From Atherix ibis (taxonomy: Eukaryota > Arthropoda > Insecta > Diptera > Athericidae), in NCBI GenBank assembly GCA_958298945.1, contig CATQJD010000005.1:372001-436000 (forward strand): a DNA stretch of 64,000 nucleotides. Reading direction: 5' to 3'. Both the position numbers and the translations under genes were made by a program. Positions 38,444-50,703 of this stretch are shown one piece after another. The notes below the pieces were generated by a model that had not been told where the DNA came from, did no database searches, and saw only the letters and a program-made list of their open reading frames with translations. Numbering within the stretch: the stretch's first letter is position 1; each line of letters begins with the position of its first letter.

Positions 38444-39570
38444 TGTTAAAGAGGAATATGAAGTAGTATGTTTAAGTGGAATATGAAGTAGTATATTTAA
38501 GAGGAATATGAAGTATTATGTTTAAGAGGAATATGAAGTAGTATGTTTAAGAGGAATGTGAAGTAGTATGTTTAAGAGGAATATGAAATAGTATGTTTAA
38601 GAGGAATATGAAGTAGTATATTTAAGAAGAATATGAAGTAGTATATTTAAGAGGAATATGAAGTAGTATACTTAAGAGCAATATGAAGTAGTATGTTAAA
38701 AGGAATTTGAAGTAGTATATTTAAGATGAAAATGAAGTAGTATGTTTAAGAGGAATATGAAGTAGTATGTGTAAGAGGAATATGAAGTAGTATGTTTAAG
38801 AGGAATATAAAGTAGTATGTTTACGAGGAATATGAAGTAGTATATTTAAGAGGAATATGAAGTAGTATATTTAAGATGAATATGAAGTAGTATGTTTAAG
38901 AGGAATATGAAGTAGTATGTTTAAGAGGAATATGAAGTAGTATGTTTAAGAAGAATATGAAGTAGAATATTTAAGAGGAATATGAAGTAGTATATTTAAG
39001 AGGAATATGAAGTAGTATATTTAAGAGGAATATGAAGTAGTATGTTTAAGAGGAATATGAAGTAGTATGTTTAACAGGAATATGAAGTAGTATGTTTAAG
39101 AGGAATATGAAGTAGAATATTTAAGAGGAATATGAAGTAGTATATTTAAGAGGAATATGAAGTAGTATGTTTAAGCGGAATATGAAGTAGTATGTTAAAG
39201 AGGAATATGAAGTAGTATGCTTAAGAGGAATATGAAGTAGTATGTTTAAGTGGAATATGAAGTAGTATATTTAAAAGGAATATGAAGTATTATGTTTAAG
39301 ACGAATATGAAGTAGTATATTTAAGAGGAATATGAAGTAGTATGTTTAAGAGGAATGTGAAGTTGTATGTTTAAGAGGAATATGAAATAGTATGTTTAAG
39401 AGGAATATGAAGTAGTATATTTAAGAGGAATATGAATTAGTATATTTAACAGGAATATGAAGTAGTATACTTAAGAGGAATATGAAGTAGTATGTTAAGA
39501 GGTATATGAAGTAGTATATTTAAGATGAAAATGAATTAGTATATTTAAAAGGAATATGAAGTAGTATGTT
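38444..39570 (+). repeat. 1,123/1,148-bp unit H', copy 2
   Basis: Direct tandem partner of 37321-38440. The marker TTACGAGG near 38821 has a further counterpart at 40994, offset 2,173 bp, within a degenerate third unit that continues to about 41.6 kb. Confidence 0.85.
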
Positions 39571-39589
39571 TAAGAGGAATATGAAGAAG

Positions 39590-40740
39590 TATGTTTGAGA
39601 GGAATATGAAGTAGTATGTTTACGAGTAATATGAAGTAGTATGTTTAAGAGGAATATGATATAGTATGTTTAAGAGGAATATGAAGTAGTATGTTTAAGA
39701 GGAATATGAAGTAGTATGTTTAAGAGCAATATGAAGTAGTATGTTTAAGAGTAATATGAAGTAGTATATTTAAGAGGAATATGAAGGAGTATGTTTAAGA
39801 GGAATATGAAGTAGTATGTTTAAGAGGAATATGAAGTAGTATGTTTAAGAGGAATATGAAGTAGTATGTTTAAGAGGAACATGAAGTAGTATGTTTAAGA
39901 GGAATATGAAGTAATATTTTTAAGAGGAATATGAAGTAGTATGTTTCAGAGGAATATGAAGAAGTATGTTTAAGAGGAATATGAAGTAGTATGTTTAAGA
40001 GAAATAAAAAGTAGTATGTTTAAGAGGAATATGAAGTAGTATGTTTAGGAGGTATATGAAGTAGCATGTTTAAGAGGAATATGAAGTAGTATGTTTAAGA
40101 GGTATATGAAGTAGTATGTTTAAGACGAATATGAAGTAGTATATTTAAGATGAAAATGAAGTAGTATATTTAAGAGGAATTTGAAGTAGTATGTTTAAGA
40201 GGAATATGAAGTAGTATATTTAAAAGGAATATGAAGTAGTTTGTTTAAGAGGAATGTGAAGTAGTATGTTTAAGAGGAATATGAAGTAGTATGTTTAAGA
40301 GGAATATGAAGTAGTATAAATAAGAGGAATATGAAGTAGAATATTTAAGAGGAATATGAAGTAGTATATTTACGAGGAATATGAAGTAGTATGTTTAAGA
40401 GGAATATGAAGTAGTATATTTAAGATGAAAATGAAGTAGTATATTTAAGAGGAATATGAAGTAGTATGTTTAAGAGCAATATGAAGTAGTATATTTAAGA
40501 GGAATATGAAGTAGTATGTTTAATATTAATATGAAGTAGTATGTTTGAGAGGAATATGAAGTAGTATGTTAATGAGGAATATGAAGTAGTATGTTTAAGA
40601 GGAATATGAAATAGTATGTTTAAGAGGAATATGAAGTAGTATGTTTAAGAGGAATATGAAGTAGTATGTTTAAGAGGAATATGAAGTAGTATGTTTAAGA
40701 GGAATATGATGTTGTATGTTTAAGAGTAATATGAAGTAGT
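39590..40740 (+). repeat. About 2,122-bp repeat I, copy 1
   Basis: Markers GAGCAAT followed by GAGTAAT (39726/41849), TTTAGGAGG, and TGTTAATGAGG (40567/42689) recur at offsets of 2,123 and 2,122 bp. Copies differ at many single sites, so this is an older duplication than those further right. Confidence 0.75.
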
Positions 40741-41719
40741 ATGTTTAAGAGGAATATGAAGTAGTATGTTTAAGAGGAATATGAAGTAGTATGTTTAAGA
40801 GGAATATGAAGTAGTATATTTAAGAGGAATATGAAGTAGTATACTTACGAGGAATATGAAGTAGTATGTTAGGAGGAATATGAAGTAGTATATTTAAGAT
40901 GATAATGAAGTAGTATGTTTAAGAGGAATATGAAGTAGTATGTTTAAGAGGAATATGAAGTAGTATGTTTAAGAGGAATATAAAGTAGTATGGTTACGAG
41001 GAATATGAAGTAGTATATTTAAGAGGAATATGAGGTAGTATATTTAAGAGGAATATGAAGTAGTATGTTTAAGAGGAATATGAAGTAGTATGTTTAAGAG
41101 GAATATGAAGTAGTATGTTTAAGAAGATTATGAAGTAGAATATTTAAGAGGAATATTAAGTAGTATATTTAAGAGGAATATGAAGTAGTATATTTAAGAG
41201 GAATATGAAGTAGAATATTTAAGAGGAATATAAAGTAGCATATTTAAGAGGATTATGAAGTAGTATGTTTAAGAGGAATATAAAGTAGTATGTTTAAGAG
41301 GAATGTGAAGTAGTATGTTTAAGAGGAATATGCAGCAGTATGTTTAAGTGGAATATGAAATAGTATATTTAAGAGGAATATGAAGTATTATGTTTAAGAG
41401 GAATATGAAGTAGTATATTTAAGAGGAATATGAAGTAGTTTGTTTAAGAGGAATGTGAAGTAGTATGTTAAAGAGGAATATGAAATTGTATGTTTAAGAG
41501 GAATATGAAGTAGTATATTTAAGAGGAATATGAAGTAGTATATTTAAGAGGAATATGAGGTAGTATACTTAAGAGGAATATGAAGTAGTATGTTAAGAGG
41601 AATATGAAGTAGTATATTTAAGATGAAAATGAAGTAGTATATTTAATAGGAATATGAAGTAGTATATTTAAGAGGAATATGAAGTATTATGTTTAAGAGG
41701 AATATGAAGTAGTATATTT

Positions 41720-42865
41720 AAGATGAAAATGAAGTAGTATATTTAAGAGGAATATGAAGTAGTATGTTTAAGAGGAATATGAAGTAGTATGTTTAAGAGG
41801 AATATGAAGTAGTATGTTTAAGAGGAATATGAAGTAGTATGTTTAAGAGCAATATGAAGTAGTATGTTTAAGAGTAATATGAAGTAGTATATTTAAGAGA
41901 AATATGAAGTAGAATGTTTAAGAGGAATATGAAGTAGTATGTTTAAGAGGAATATGAAGTAGTATGTTTAAGAGGAATATCAATTAGTATGTTTAAGAGG
42001 AATATAAAGTTGTATGTTTAAGAGGAATATGAAGTAGTATGTTTAAGAGGAATATGAAGTAGTATGTTTAAGAGGAAATGAAGAAGTACGTTTAAAAGGA
42101 ATATGAAGTAGTATGTTTAAGAGGAATATAAAGTAGTATGTTTAAGAGGAATATGAAGTAGTATGTTTAGGAGGAATATTAAGTAGTATGTTTAAGAAGA
42201 ATATGAAGTAGTATGTTTAAGAGGAATATGAAGTAGTATGTTTAAGACGAATATGAAGTAGTATATTTAAGATGAAAATGAAGTAGTATATTTAAGAGGA
42301 ATATGAAGTAGTTTGTGTAAGAGGAATATGAAGTAGTATATTTAAGTGGAATATGAAGTAGTATGTTTAAGAGGAATGTGAAGTAGTATGTTTAAGAGGA
42401 ATATGAAGTAGTATATTTAAGAGGAATATGAAGTAGTATATTTAAGAGGAATATGAAGTAGTATATTTAATAGGAATATGAAGTAGTATATTTAAGAGGA
42501 ATATGAAGTATTATGTTTAAGAGGAATATGAAGTAGTATATTTAAGATGAAAATGAAGTAGTATATTTAAGAGGAATATGAAGTAGTATGTTTAAGAGCA
42601 ATATGAAGTAGTATATTTAAGAGGAATTTGAAGTAGTTTGTTTAATAGTAATATGAAGTAGTATGTTTAAAAAGAATATGAAGTAGTATGTTAATGAGGA
42701 ATATGAAGTAGTATGTGTAAGAGGAATATGAAGTAGTATGTTTAAGAGGAATATGAAGTAGTATGTTTAGAGGAATGTGATGTAGTATGTTTAAGAGTAA
42801 TATGAAGTAGTATGTTTAAGAGGAATATGAAGTAGTATGTTTAAGAGGAATATGAAGTAGTATGT
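41720..42865 (+). repeat. About 2,122-bp repeat I, copy 2
   Basis: Partner of 39590-40740. It contains two private 24-mers. At 42074-42097 GGAAT has lost a T to give GGAAATGAAG; the other is the TTTAGAGGAAT type at 42748-42771. Confidence 0.75.
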
Positions 42866-44460
42866 TTAAGAGGAATATGAAGTAGTATGTTTAAGAGGAA
42901 TATGAAGTAGTATGTTTAAGAAGAATATGAAGTAGTATGTTTAAGAGGAAAATGAAGTTGTATGTTTAAGAGGAATATGAAGTAGTATGTTTAAGAGGAA
43001 TATGAAGTTGTATGTTTAAGAGGAATATGAAGTAGTATGCTTAAGAGGAATATGAAGTAGTATATTTGAGAGGAATATGAAGTAGTATATTAAAGAGGTA
43101 TATGAAGTAGTATGTTTAAGAGGAATATGAATTAGTATGTTTAAGAGGAATATGAAGTAGTTTGTTTAAGAGGAATATGAAGAAGTAAATTTAAGAGGAA
43201 TATGAAGTAGTATGTTTAAGAGGAATATGAAGTAGTATATTTAAAAGGAATATGAAGTAGTATATTTAAGAGGAATATGAAGTAGTATGTTTAAGAGGAA
43301 TATGAAGTAGTATGTTCAAGAGGAATATGAAGTAGTATGTTTAAGAGGAATATGAAGTAGTATGTTTAAGAGGAATATGAAGTTGTATGTTCAAGAGGAA
43401 TATGAAGTAGTATGTTTAAGAAGAATATGAAGTAGTATGTTTAAGAGGAATATGAAGCAGTATGTTTAAGAGGAATATGAAGTAGTATGTTAAAGAGGAA
43501 TACGAAGTAGTATGTTTAAGAAGAATATGAAGTAGTACGTTTAAGAGGAATATGAAGTAGTATGTTTAAGAGGAATATGAAGTAGTATGTTTATAGTAAT
43601 ATGAAGTTCTATGCTTAAGAGGAATACGAAGTTGTATACTTAAGAGGAATATGAAGTAGTATATTTAAGAGGAATATGAAGTAGTATGTTTAAGAGGAAA
43701 ATGAAGTAGTATGTTTAAGAGAAATATGCAGTAGTATATCTAAGAGGAATATGAAGTAGTATATTTTAGAGGAATATGAAGTAGTATGTTTGAGAGGAAT
43801 ATGAAGTAGTATGTTTAAGAGGAATATGAAGTAGTATGTTTAAGAGGAATATGAAGTAGTATGTTTAAGAAGAATATGAAGTAGTATGTTTACGAGGAGT
43901 ATGAAGTAGTATATTTAAGAGGAATATGAAGTAGTATATTTAAGAGGAATATGAAGTAGTATGCTTAAGAGGAATATGAAGTAGAATATTTAAGAGGAAT
44001 ATGAAGTTGTATATTTAAGAGGAATATGAAGTAGTATGTTTAAGAGGAATATGAAGTAGTATGTTTAAGAGGAATATGAAGTAGTATGTTTAAGAGGAAT
44101 ATGAAATAGTATGTTTAAGAGGAGTATAAAGAAGTATGTTTAAGAGGAATGAAGTAGTATGTTTAAGAGGAATATGAAGTATTATGTGTAAGAGGAATAT
44201 GAAGTAGTATGTTTAAGAGGAATATGAAGCAGTATGTTTAAGTGGAATATGAAGTAGTATGTTTAAGAAGAATATGAGGTAGTATGTTTAAGAAGAATAT
44301 GAAGTAGCATGTTTAAGAGGAATATGAAGTAGTATGTTTAAGAGGAATATGAAGTAGTATGTTAAAGAGGAATATGAAGTATTATGTTTAAGAAGAATAT
44401 GAAGTAGTATGTTTAAGAGGAATATGAAGTAGTATGTTTAAGAGGAATATGAAGTAGTAT

Positions 44461-45284
44461 GTTTAGAGGAATATGAAGTTCTATGCTTAAGAAGAATACG
44501 AAGTAGTATATTTAAGAGGAATATGAAGTTGTATATTTAAGAGGAATATGAAATAGTATGTTTAAGAGGAATATGAAGTAGTATGTTTAAGAGGAATATG
44601 CAGTAGTATATTTAAGAGGAATATAAAGTAGTATATTTTAGAGGAATATGAAGTAGTATGTTTAAGAGGAATATGAAGTAGTATGTTTAAGAGGAATATG
44701 AAGTTGTATGTTAAAGAGGAATATGAAGTAGTAAGTTTAAGAAGAATATGAATTAGTATGTTTACGAGGATTATGAAGTAGTATAGTTAAGAGGAATATA
44801 AAGTAGTATATTTAAGAGGAATATGAAGTAGTATGTTTAAGAAGAATATGAAGTAGCATGTTTAAGAGGAATATGAAGTAGTATGTTTAAGAGGAATATG
44901 AAGTAGTATGTTAAAGAGGAATATGAAGTAGCATGTTTAAGAGGAATATGAAGTAGTATGTTTAAGAGGAATATGAGGTAGTATGTTAAAGAGGAATATG
45001 AAATAATATGTTTAAGAAGAATATGAAGTAGTATGTTTAAGAGGAATATGAAGTAGTATGTTTAAGAGGAATATGAAGTAGTATGTTTAAGAGGTATATG
45101 AAGTAGTATGTTTGAGAGGAATATGAAGTCGTATGTTTAAGAGGAATATGAAGTAGTATGCTTACGAGGAATATGAAGTAGTATAGTTAAGAGGAATATG
45201 AAGTAGTATATTTAAGAAGAATATGAAGTAGTATGTTTAAGAGGAATATGAAGTAGTATGTTTAAGAGGAATATGAAGTAGTAT
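44461..45284 (+). repeat. 824-bp tandem duplication nested in J, first copy
   Basis: The series TTTAGAGG, GTTCTATGCTTAAG, GAATACGAAG, ATGCAG, TTTTAGAGG, GTTGTATGTTAAAG, GTAAGTTTAAG, TTACGAGGATTATG, GTATAGTTAAG repeats from 45285, 824 bp on (33 monomers less one base). The same nested pair exists in the second J copy at 48155 and 48979, so the 824-bp event came before the 3,694-bp duplication. Confidence 0.93.
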
Positions 45285-46108
45285 GTTTAGAGGAATATGA
45301 AGTTCTATGCTTAAGAAGAATACGAAGTAGTATATTTAAGAGGAATATGAAGTTGTATATTTAAGAGGAATATGAAATAGTATGTTTAAGAGGAATATGA
45401 AGTAGTATGTTTAAGAGGAATATGCAGTAGTATATTTAAGAGGAATATAAAGTAGTATATTTTAGAGGAATATGAAGTAGTATGTTTAAGAGGAATATGA
45501 AGTAGTATGTTTAAGAGGAATATGAAGTTGTATGTTAAAGAGGAATATGAAGTAGTAAGTTTAAGAAGAATATGAATTAGTATGTTTACGAGGATTATGA
45601 AGTAGTATAGTTAAGAGGAATATAAAGTAGTATATTTAAGAGGAATATGAAGTAGTATGTTTAAGAAGAATATGAAGTAGCATGTTTAAGAGGAATATGA
45701 AGTAGTATGTTTAAGAGGAATATGAAGTAGTATGTTAAAGAGGAATATGAAGTAGCATGTTTAAGAGGAATATGAAGTAGTATGTTTAAGAGGAATATGA
45801 GGTAGTATGTTAAAGAGGAATATGAAATAATATGTTTAAGAAGAATATGAAGTAGTATGTTTAAGAGGAATATGAAGTAGTATGTTTAAGAGGAATATGA
45901 AGTAGTATGTTTAAGAGGTATATGAAGTAGTATGTTTGAGAGGAATATGAAGTCGTATGTTTAAGAGGAATATGAAGTAGTATGTTTACGAGGAATATGA
46001 AGTAGTATAGTTAAGAGGAATATGAAGTAGTATATTTAAGAAGAATATGAAGTAGTATGTTAAAGAGGAATATGAAGTAGCATGTTTAAGAGGAATATGA
46101 AGTAGTAT
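45285..46108 (+). repeat. 824-bp tandem duplication nested in J, second copy
   Basis: Near-identical repeat of 44461-45284. The match weakens after about 46060, where GTATGTTAAAG follows directly on the GTATATTTAAGAAG monomer. Confidence 0.9.
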
Positions 46109-46968
46109 GTTTAAGAGGAATATGAGGTAGTATGTTAAAGAGGAATATGAAATAATATGTTTAAGAAGAATATGAAGTAGTATGTTTAAGAGGAATATGA
46201 AGTAGTATGTTTAAGAAGAATATGAATTAGTATGTTTACGAGAAATATGAAGTAGTATATTTAAGAGGAATATGAAGTTGTATATTTAAGAGGAATATGA
46301 AGTAGTATGTTTAAGACGAATATGAAGTAGAATATTTAAGAGGAATATGAAGTAGTATATTTAAGAGGAAAATGAAGTAGTATATTTAAGAGGAATATGA
46401 AGCAGTATGTTTAAGAGGAATATGAAGTAGTATGTTTAAGAGGAATATGAAGTAGTATGTTTGAGAGGAATATGAAGTAGTATGTGTGAGAGGAATATGA
46501 AGTAGTATGTTTAAGAGTAATATGAAGTAGTATGTTTAAGAGGAATATGAAGTAGTATATTAAAGAGGAATATGAAGTAGTATGTTTAAGAGGAATATGA
46601 AGTAGTATGTTTAAGAGGAATATGAAGTAGTATGTTTAAGAGGAATATGAAGTAGTATGTTTGAGAGGAATATGAAGTAGTATGTTTAAGAGTAATATAA
46701 AGTAGTATGTTTAAGAGGAATATGAAGTAGTATGTTTAAGAAGAATATGAAGTAGTAAGTTTAAGAGGAATATGAAGTAGTATGTTTAAGAGGCATATGA
46801 AGTAGTATGTTAAGAGGAATATGAAGTTCTATGCTGAAGAGGAATACGAAGTAGTATATTTAAGAGGAATATGAAGTAGTATGTTTAAGACGAATATGAA
46901 GTAGAATATTTAAGAGGAATATGAAGTAGTATATTTAAGAGGAATATGAAGTAGTATGTTTAAGAGGA

Positions 46969-49900
46969 ATATGAAGTAGTATGTTTAAGAGGAATATGAA
47001 GTAGTATGTTCAAGAGGAATATGAAGTAGTATGTTTAAGAGGAATATGAAGTAGTATGTTTAAGAGGAATATGAAGTTGTATGTTCAAGAGGAATATGAA
47101 GTAGTATGTTTAAGAAGAATATGAAGTAGTATGTTTAAGAGGAATATGAAGCAGTATGTTTAAGAGGAATATGAAGTAGTATGTTAAAGAGGAATACGAA
47201 GTAGTATGTTTAAGAAGAATATGAAGTAGTACGTTTAAGAGGAATATGAAGTAGTATGTTTAAGAGGAATATGAAGTAGTATGTTTATAGTAATATGAAG
47301 TTCTATGCTTAAGAGGAATACGAAGTTGTATACTTAAGAGGAATATGAAGTAGTATATTTAAGAGGAATATGAAGTAGTATGTTTAAGAGGAAAATGAAG
47401 TAGTATGTTTAAGAGAAATATGCAGTAGTATATCTAAGAGGAATATGAAGTAGTATATTTTAGAGGAATATGAAGTAGTATGTTTGAGAGGAATATGAAG
47501 TAGTATGTTTAAGAGGAATATGAAGTAGTATGTTTAAGAGGAATATGAAGTAGTATGTTTAAGAAGAATATGAAGTAGTATGTTTACGAGGAGTATGAAG
47601 TAGTATATTTAAGAGGAATATGAAGTAGTATATTTAAGAGGAATATGAAGTAGTATGCTTAAGAGGAATATGAAGTAGAATATTTAAGAGGAATATGAAG
47701 TTGTATATTTAAGAGGAATATGAAGTAGTATGTTTAAGAGGAATATGAAGTAGTATGTTTAAGAGGAATATGAAGTAGTATGTTTAAGAGGAATATGAAA
47801 TAGTATGTTTAAGAGGAGTATAAAGAAGTATGTTTAAGAGGAATGAAGTAGTATGTTTAAGAGGAATATGAAGTATTATGTGTAAGAGGAATATGAAGTA
47901 GTATGTTTAAGAGGAATATGAAGCAGTATGTTTAAGGGGAATATGAAGTAGTATGTTTAAGAAGAATATGAGGTAGTATGTTTAAGAAGAATATGAAGTA
48001 GCATGTTTAAGAGGAATATGAAGTAGTATGTTTAAGAGGAATATGAAGTAGTATGTTAAAGAGGAATATGAAGTATTATGTTTAAGAAGAATATGAAGTA
48101 GTATGTTTAAGAGGAATATGAAGTAGTATGTTTAAGAGGAATATGAAGTAGTATGTTTAGAGGAATATGAAGTTCTATGCTTAAGAAGAATACGAAGTAG
48201 TATATTTAAGAGGAATATGAAGTTGTATATTTAAGAGGAATATGAAATAGTATGTTTAAGAGGAATATGAAGTAGTATGTTTAAGAGGAATATGCAGTAG
48301 TATATTTAAGAGGAATATAAAGTAGTATATTTTAGAGGAATATGAAGTAGTATGTTTAAGAGGAATATGAAGTAGTATGTTTAAGAGGAATATGAAGTTG
48401 TATGTTAAAGAGGAATATGAAGTAGTAAGTTTAAGAAGAATATGAATTAGTATGTTTACGAGGATTATGAAGTAGTATAGTTAAGAGGAATATAAAGTAG
48501 TATATTTAAGAGGAATATGAAGTAGTATGTTTAAGAAGAATATGAAGTAGCATGTTTAAGAGGAATATGAAGTAGTATGTTTAAGAGGAATATGAAGTAG
48601 TATGTTAAAGAGGAATATGAAGTAGCATGTTTAAGAGGAATATGAAGTAGTATGTTTAAGAGGAATATGAGGTAGTATGTTAAAGAGGAATATGAAATAA
48701 TATGTTTAAGAAGAATATGAAGTAGTATGTTTAAGAGGAATATGAAGTAGTATGTTTAAGAGGAATATGAAGTAGTATGTTTAAGAGGTATATGAAGTAG
48801 TATGTTTGAGAGGAATATGAAGTCGTATGTTTAAGAGGAATATGAAGTAGTATGTTTACGAGGAATATGAAGTAGTATAGTTAAGAGGAATATGAAGTAG
48901 TATATTTAAGAAGAATATGAAGTAGTATGTTTAAGAGGAATATGAAGTAGTATGTTTAAGAGGAATATGAAGTAGTATGTTTAGAGGAATATGAAGTTCT
49001 ATGCTTAAGAAGAATACGAAGTAGTATATTTAAGAGGAATATGAAGTTGTATATTTAAGAGGAATATGAAATAGTATGTTTAAGAGGAATATGAAGTAGT
49101 ATGTTTAAGAGGAATATGCAGTAGTATATTTAAGAGGAATATAAAGTAGTATATTTTCGAGGAATATGAAGTAGTATGTTTAAGAGGAATATGAAGTAGT
49201 ATGTTTAAGAGGAATATGAAGTTGTATGTTAAAGAGGAATATGAAGTAGTAAGTTTAAGAAGAATATGAATTAGTATGTTTACGAGGATTATGAAGTAGT
49301 ATAGTTAAGAGGAATATAAAGTAGTATATTTAAGAGGAATATGAAGTAGTATGTTTAAGAAGAATATGAAGTAGCATGTTTAAGAGGAATATGAAGTAGT
49401 ATGTTTAAGAGGAATATGAAGTAGTATGTTAAAGAGGAATATGAAGTAGCATGTTTAAGAGGAATATGAAGTAGTATGTTTAAGAGGAATATGAGGTAGT
49501 ATGTTTAAGAGGAATATGAAATAATATGTTTAAGAAGAATATGAAGTAGTATGTTTAAGAGGAATATGAAGTAGTATGTTTAAGAGGAATATGAAGTAGT
49601 ATGTTTAAGAGGTATATGAAGTAGTATGTTTGAGAGGAATATGAAGTCGTATGTTTAAGAGGAATATGAAGTAGTATGTTTACGAGGAATATGAAGTAGT
49701 ATAGTTAAGAGGAATATGAAGTAGTATATTTAAGAAGAATATGAAGTAGTATGTTAAAGAGGAATATGAAGTAGCATGTTTAAGAGGAATATGAAGTAGT
49801 ATGTTTAAGAGGAATATGAGGTAGTATGTTAAAGAGGAATATGAAATAATATGTTTAAGAAGAATATGAAGTAGTATGTTTAAGAGGAATATGAAGTAGT

Positions 49901-50703
49901 ATGTTTAAGAAGAATATGAATTAGTATGTTTACGAGAAATATGAAGTAGTATATTTAAGAGGAATATGAAGTTGTATATTTAAGAGGAATATGAAGTAGT
50001 ATGTTTAAGACGAATATGAAGTAGAATATTTAAGAGGAATATGAAGTAGTATATTTAAGAGGAAAATGAAGTAGTATATTTAAGAGGAATATGAAGCAGT
50101 ATGTTTAAGAGGAATATGAAGTAGTATGTTTAAGAGGAATATGAAGTAGTATGTTTGAGAGGAATATGAAGTAGTATGTGTGAGAGGAATATGAAGTAGT
50201 ATGTTTAAGAGTAATATGAAGTAGTATGTTTAAGAGGAATATGAAGTAGTATATTAAAGAGGAATATGAAGTAGTATGTTTAAGAGGAATATGAAGTAGT
50301 ATGTTTAAGAGGAATATGAAGTAGTATGTTTAAGAGGAATATGAAGTAGTATGTTTGAGAGGAATATGAAGTAGTATGTTTAAGAGTAATATAAAGTAGT
50401 ATGTTTAAGAGGAATATGAAGTAGTATGTTTAAGAAGAATATGAAGTAGTAAGTTTAAGAGGAATATGAAGTAGTATGTTTAAGAGGCATATGAAGTAGT
50501 ATGTTAAGAGGAATATGAAGTTCTATGCTGAAGAGGAATACGAAGTAGTATATTTAAGAGGAATATGAAGTAGTATGTTTAAGACGAATATGAAGTAGAA
50601 TATTTAAGAGGAATATGAAGTAGTATATTTAAGAGGAATATGAAGTAGTATGTTTAAGAGGAATATGAAGTAGTATGTTTAAGAGGAATATGAAGTAGTA
50701 TGT
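46969..50703 (+). repeat. 3,694-bp tandem duplication J, copy 2
   Basis: Second copy, diverging from copy 1 at only scattered single bases. Examples are GTTTAAGGGG near 47930 against GTTTAAGTGG near 44236, TTTTCGAGG near 49155 against TTTTAGAGG, and one GTATGTTTAAG near 49500 where copy 1 has GTATGTTAAAG. Homology stops at 50704, where GTTAAAG replaces the GTTCAAG of 47010. The low divergence marks this as one of the most recent large events in the window. Confidence 0.93.

Larger units (their letters stand above)
43275..46968 (+). repeat. 3,694-bp tandem duplication J, copy 1
   Basis: The clearest large duplication in the window. Every checked landmark recurs at exactly 3,694 bp: TTCAAG (C at 43317/47011), TTTATAGTAAT (ATG at 43587/47281), the 23-mer GGAATGAAG (44146/47840), TTTAGAGG (44461/48155), TTTAGAGG again (45285/48979) and ATGCTGAAG (46831/50525). 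The length equals 148 monomers less six bases lost in five short monomers: 24-mers at 43572, 44444, 45268 and 46792, and the 23-mer at 44146. The left edge is uncertain by one or two monomers. Right-hand homology of copy 2 stops at 50703. Confidence 0.95.

Noticed and set aside
40003..40008. AATAAA polyadenylation-like hexamer
   Set aside because: It comes from point changes in one monomer (GAAATAAAAAG); there is no transcript unit nearby.
43275..50703. Composite mobile element or integrated plasmid implied by the 3.7-kb direct repeat
   Set aside because: Both copies consist wholly of the 25-bp satellite; there is no gene, terminal repeat or unique cargo.
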